A program made the translations under genes and the position numbers. Below are positions 29,869 through 30,250 of a DNA stretch of 30,250 bases, piece after piece (position 1 is the first letter of the stretch; each line of letters starts with the position of its first letter). The DNA comes from a virus: positions 1 through 30,250 of the IMG/VR virus record IMGVR_UViG_3300044825_000555; one strand, written 5' to 3'. Below the pieces are notes generated by a model. The model worked only from the letters and a program-made list of their open reading frames with translations, searched no databases and was not told the origin of the DNA.

Positions 29869-30089
29869 AGGTTTAGTAGTTCTTGTTTTACTTCCATCCA
29901 ATATTCTAAATATGAAGGTTTCATAACAAAAGTATCTTCATCTATTAGCATATCAGTTTTTATTATTTCATCTACTGCAATTAATGCACATTTTATTGCG
30001 TTTTGGTATTTCATATTATCACTTAAAAATGACATAATAGAATTATTGTATTTATCTACTAATTCAATTGCTTTTTCTTTTGGTGTCAT
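29856..30089 (-). CDS. Small hypothetical accessory protein
   Basis: This 77-residue protein begins MTPKEKAIELVDKYNNSIMS and has NAIKCALIAVDEIIKTDM and YLEYWMEVKQELLNLKNK. Near-identical layouts (KEKAxELVxKY...CALIAVDEII) are common as short hypothetical proteins in Flavobacteriia phages. It is helical and probably cytosolic. It ends LNLKNK, sharing KNK-stop and leader DNA with the next gene. Function unknown. Confidence 0.7.
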   Translation of the reverse strand: MTPKEKAIELVDKYNNSIMSFLSDNMKYQNAIKCALIAVDEIIKTDMLIDEDTFVMKPSYLEYWMEVKQELLNLKNK

Positions 30090-30105
30090 AGTTTATTTGT
30101 TTTTA
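30087..30105 (-). repeat. Shared gene leader, copy 1
   Basis: Same 19-base leader before the 77-residue gene. In this copy the block is not part of an upstream reading frame, so it seems maintained for translation or transcription initiation, not for coding. Confidence 0.75.
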
Positions 30106-30116
30106 GTTGTTAATAG

Positions 30117-30250
30117 TTATTCATATATTTCTTTAATATGCAATAATATATAAGTTATCAATGAAATTATATTTATAATTAAAATAGTATAACCAAAAAT
30201 TGTATTGCGTATAATAATATTATTTATAGAAACTCCAATAACTGAAGATA
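30117..30250 (-). CDS. Partial small membrane protein, open at the window edge
   Basis: The frame is open from the window end to TAA at 30117-30119 and encodes 43 residues, starting SSVIGVSINNIIIRN and including a hydrophobic stretch (TILIINIISLITYILL). That suggests a single-span membrane protein. If base 30250 joins base 1, the frame gains Leu and an ATG at 4-2, giving a complete 45-residue protein. No function is recognised. Confidence 0.5.
   Translation of the reverse strand, partial: SSVIGVSINNIIIRNTIFGYTILIINIISLITYILLHIKEIYE

Noticed and set aside
1-30250. Integrase, repressor or other temperate-phage genes
   Set aside because: No tyrosine or serine recombinase, CI-like repressor or att-like repeat was recognised. 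Absence in this window does not prove a strictly lytic life.
1-30250. tRNA genes, rRNA, CRISPR arrays, insertion sequences
   Set aside because: I saw no cloverleaf, repeat-spacer array or transposase motif. The short gaps leave little space for them.

Overview
The window looks like the genome, possibly the complete circular genome, of a tailed double-stranded DNA phage infecting a member of the Bacteroidota, probably Flavobacteriia or a relative. The DNA is AT-rich. Start codons lie in A-rich leaders, mostly without Shine-Dalgarno sequences. Two intergenic promoters match the Bacteroidota consensus TTTG...TAnnTTTG. Most phage proteins have the flavour of Bacteroidota phage families. Every gene I support is on the minus strand, so the map reads from high to low coordinates. 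I see no integrase, CI-like repressor, tRNA, rRNA, transposon or CRISPR array. The longest stretch without a gene is about 170 bases (6027-6196), so no gap exceeds 300 bases.

Layout in transcription order. (1) 30250-28315: small accessory genes and the large terminase. (2) 28276-21661: tail module, with a tail assembly chaperone pair joined by a probable -1 frameshift, a gp10-like protein, two large tail proteins and a tape measure. (3) 21640-15174: head and connector module, with an XkdF-like prohead protease, a scaffold-like protein, the major capsid protein, a major-tail-protein candidate, a portal fused to a MuF-like tail, and connector or completion proteins. (4) 15152-12586: adhesion genes, including a 591-residue fibre. 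(5) 12617-11026: lysis, with small membrane proteins, a holin candidate, a unimolecular-spanin candidate and a GH24 lysozyme. (6) 11010-9797: a metallophosphoesterase and a small acidic protein. (7) 9606-3433: early and replication genes, with a stand-alone DnaA domain IV, ERF annealase, YqaJ exonuclease, a replisome-organizer-like initiator, VRR-NUC nuclease, an SSB-tail protein and a DUF1599 protein. (8) 3455-66: a sigma-like factor, a HAD phosphatase fusion, a ParB-like protein, two HNH endonucleases and a small-terminase candidate.

The small terminase candidate ends at base 66 and the large terminase sits near the other end. Joining base 30250 to base 1 gives an incomplete ORF an ATG and completes a 9-bp inverted repeat. 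I therefore infer a circular or circularly permuted molecule, which would place terS, four small genes and terL in one packaging block.

The genes fit a simple programme. Host-type promoters near 9650 and 8255 drive early recombination and replication genes and share a near-palindromic operator-like site. A weaker promoter near 6190 would make a structured leader ahead of the initiator gene. The phage sigma-like protein may then direct late transcription, since I see no host-type promoter in the gaps of the structural module. Terminator-like hairpins after the capsid and tail-tube genes would set the output of these abundant proteins.
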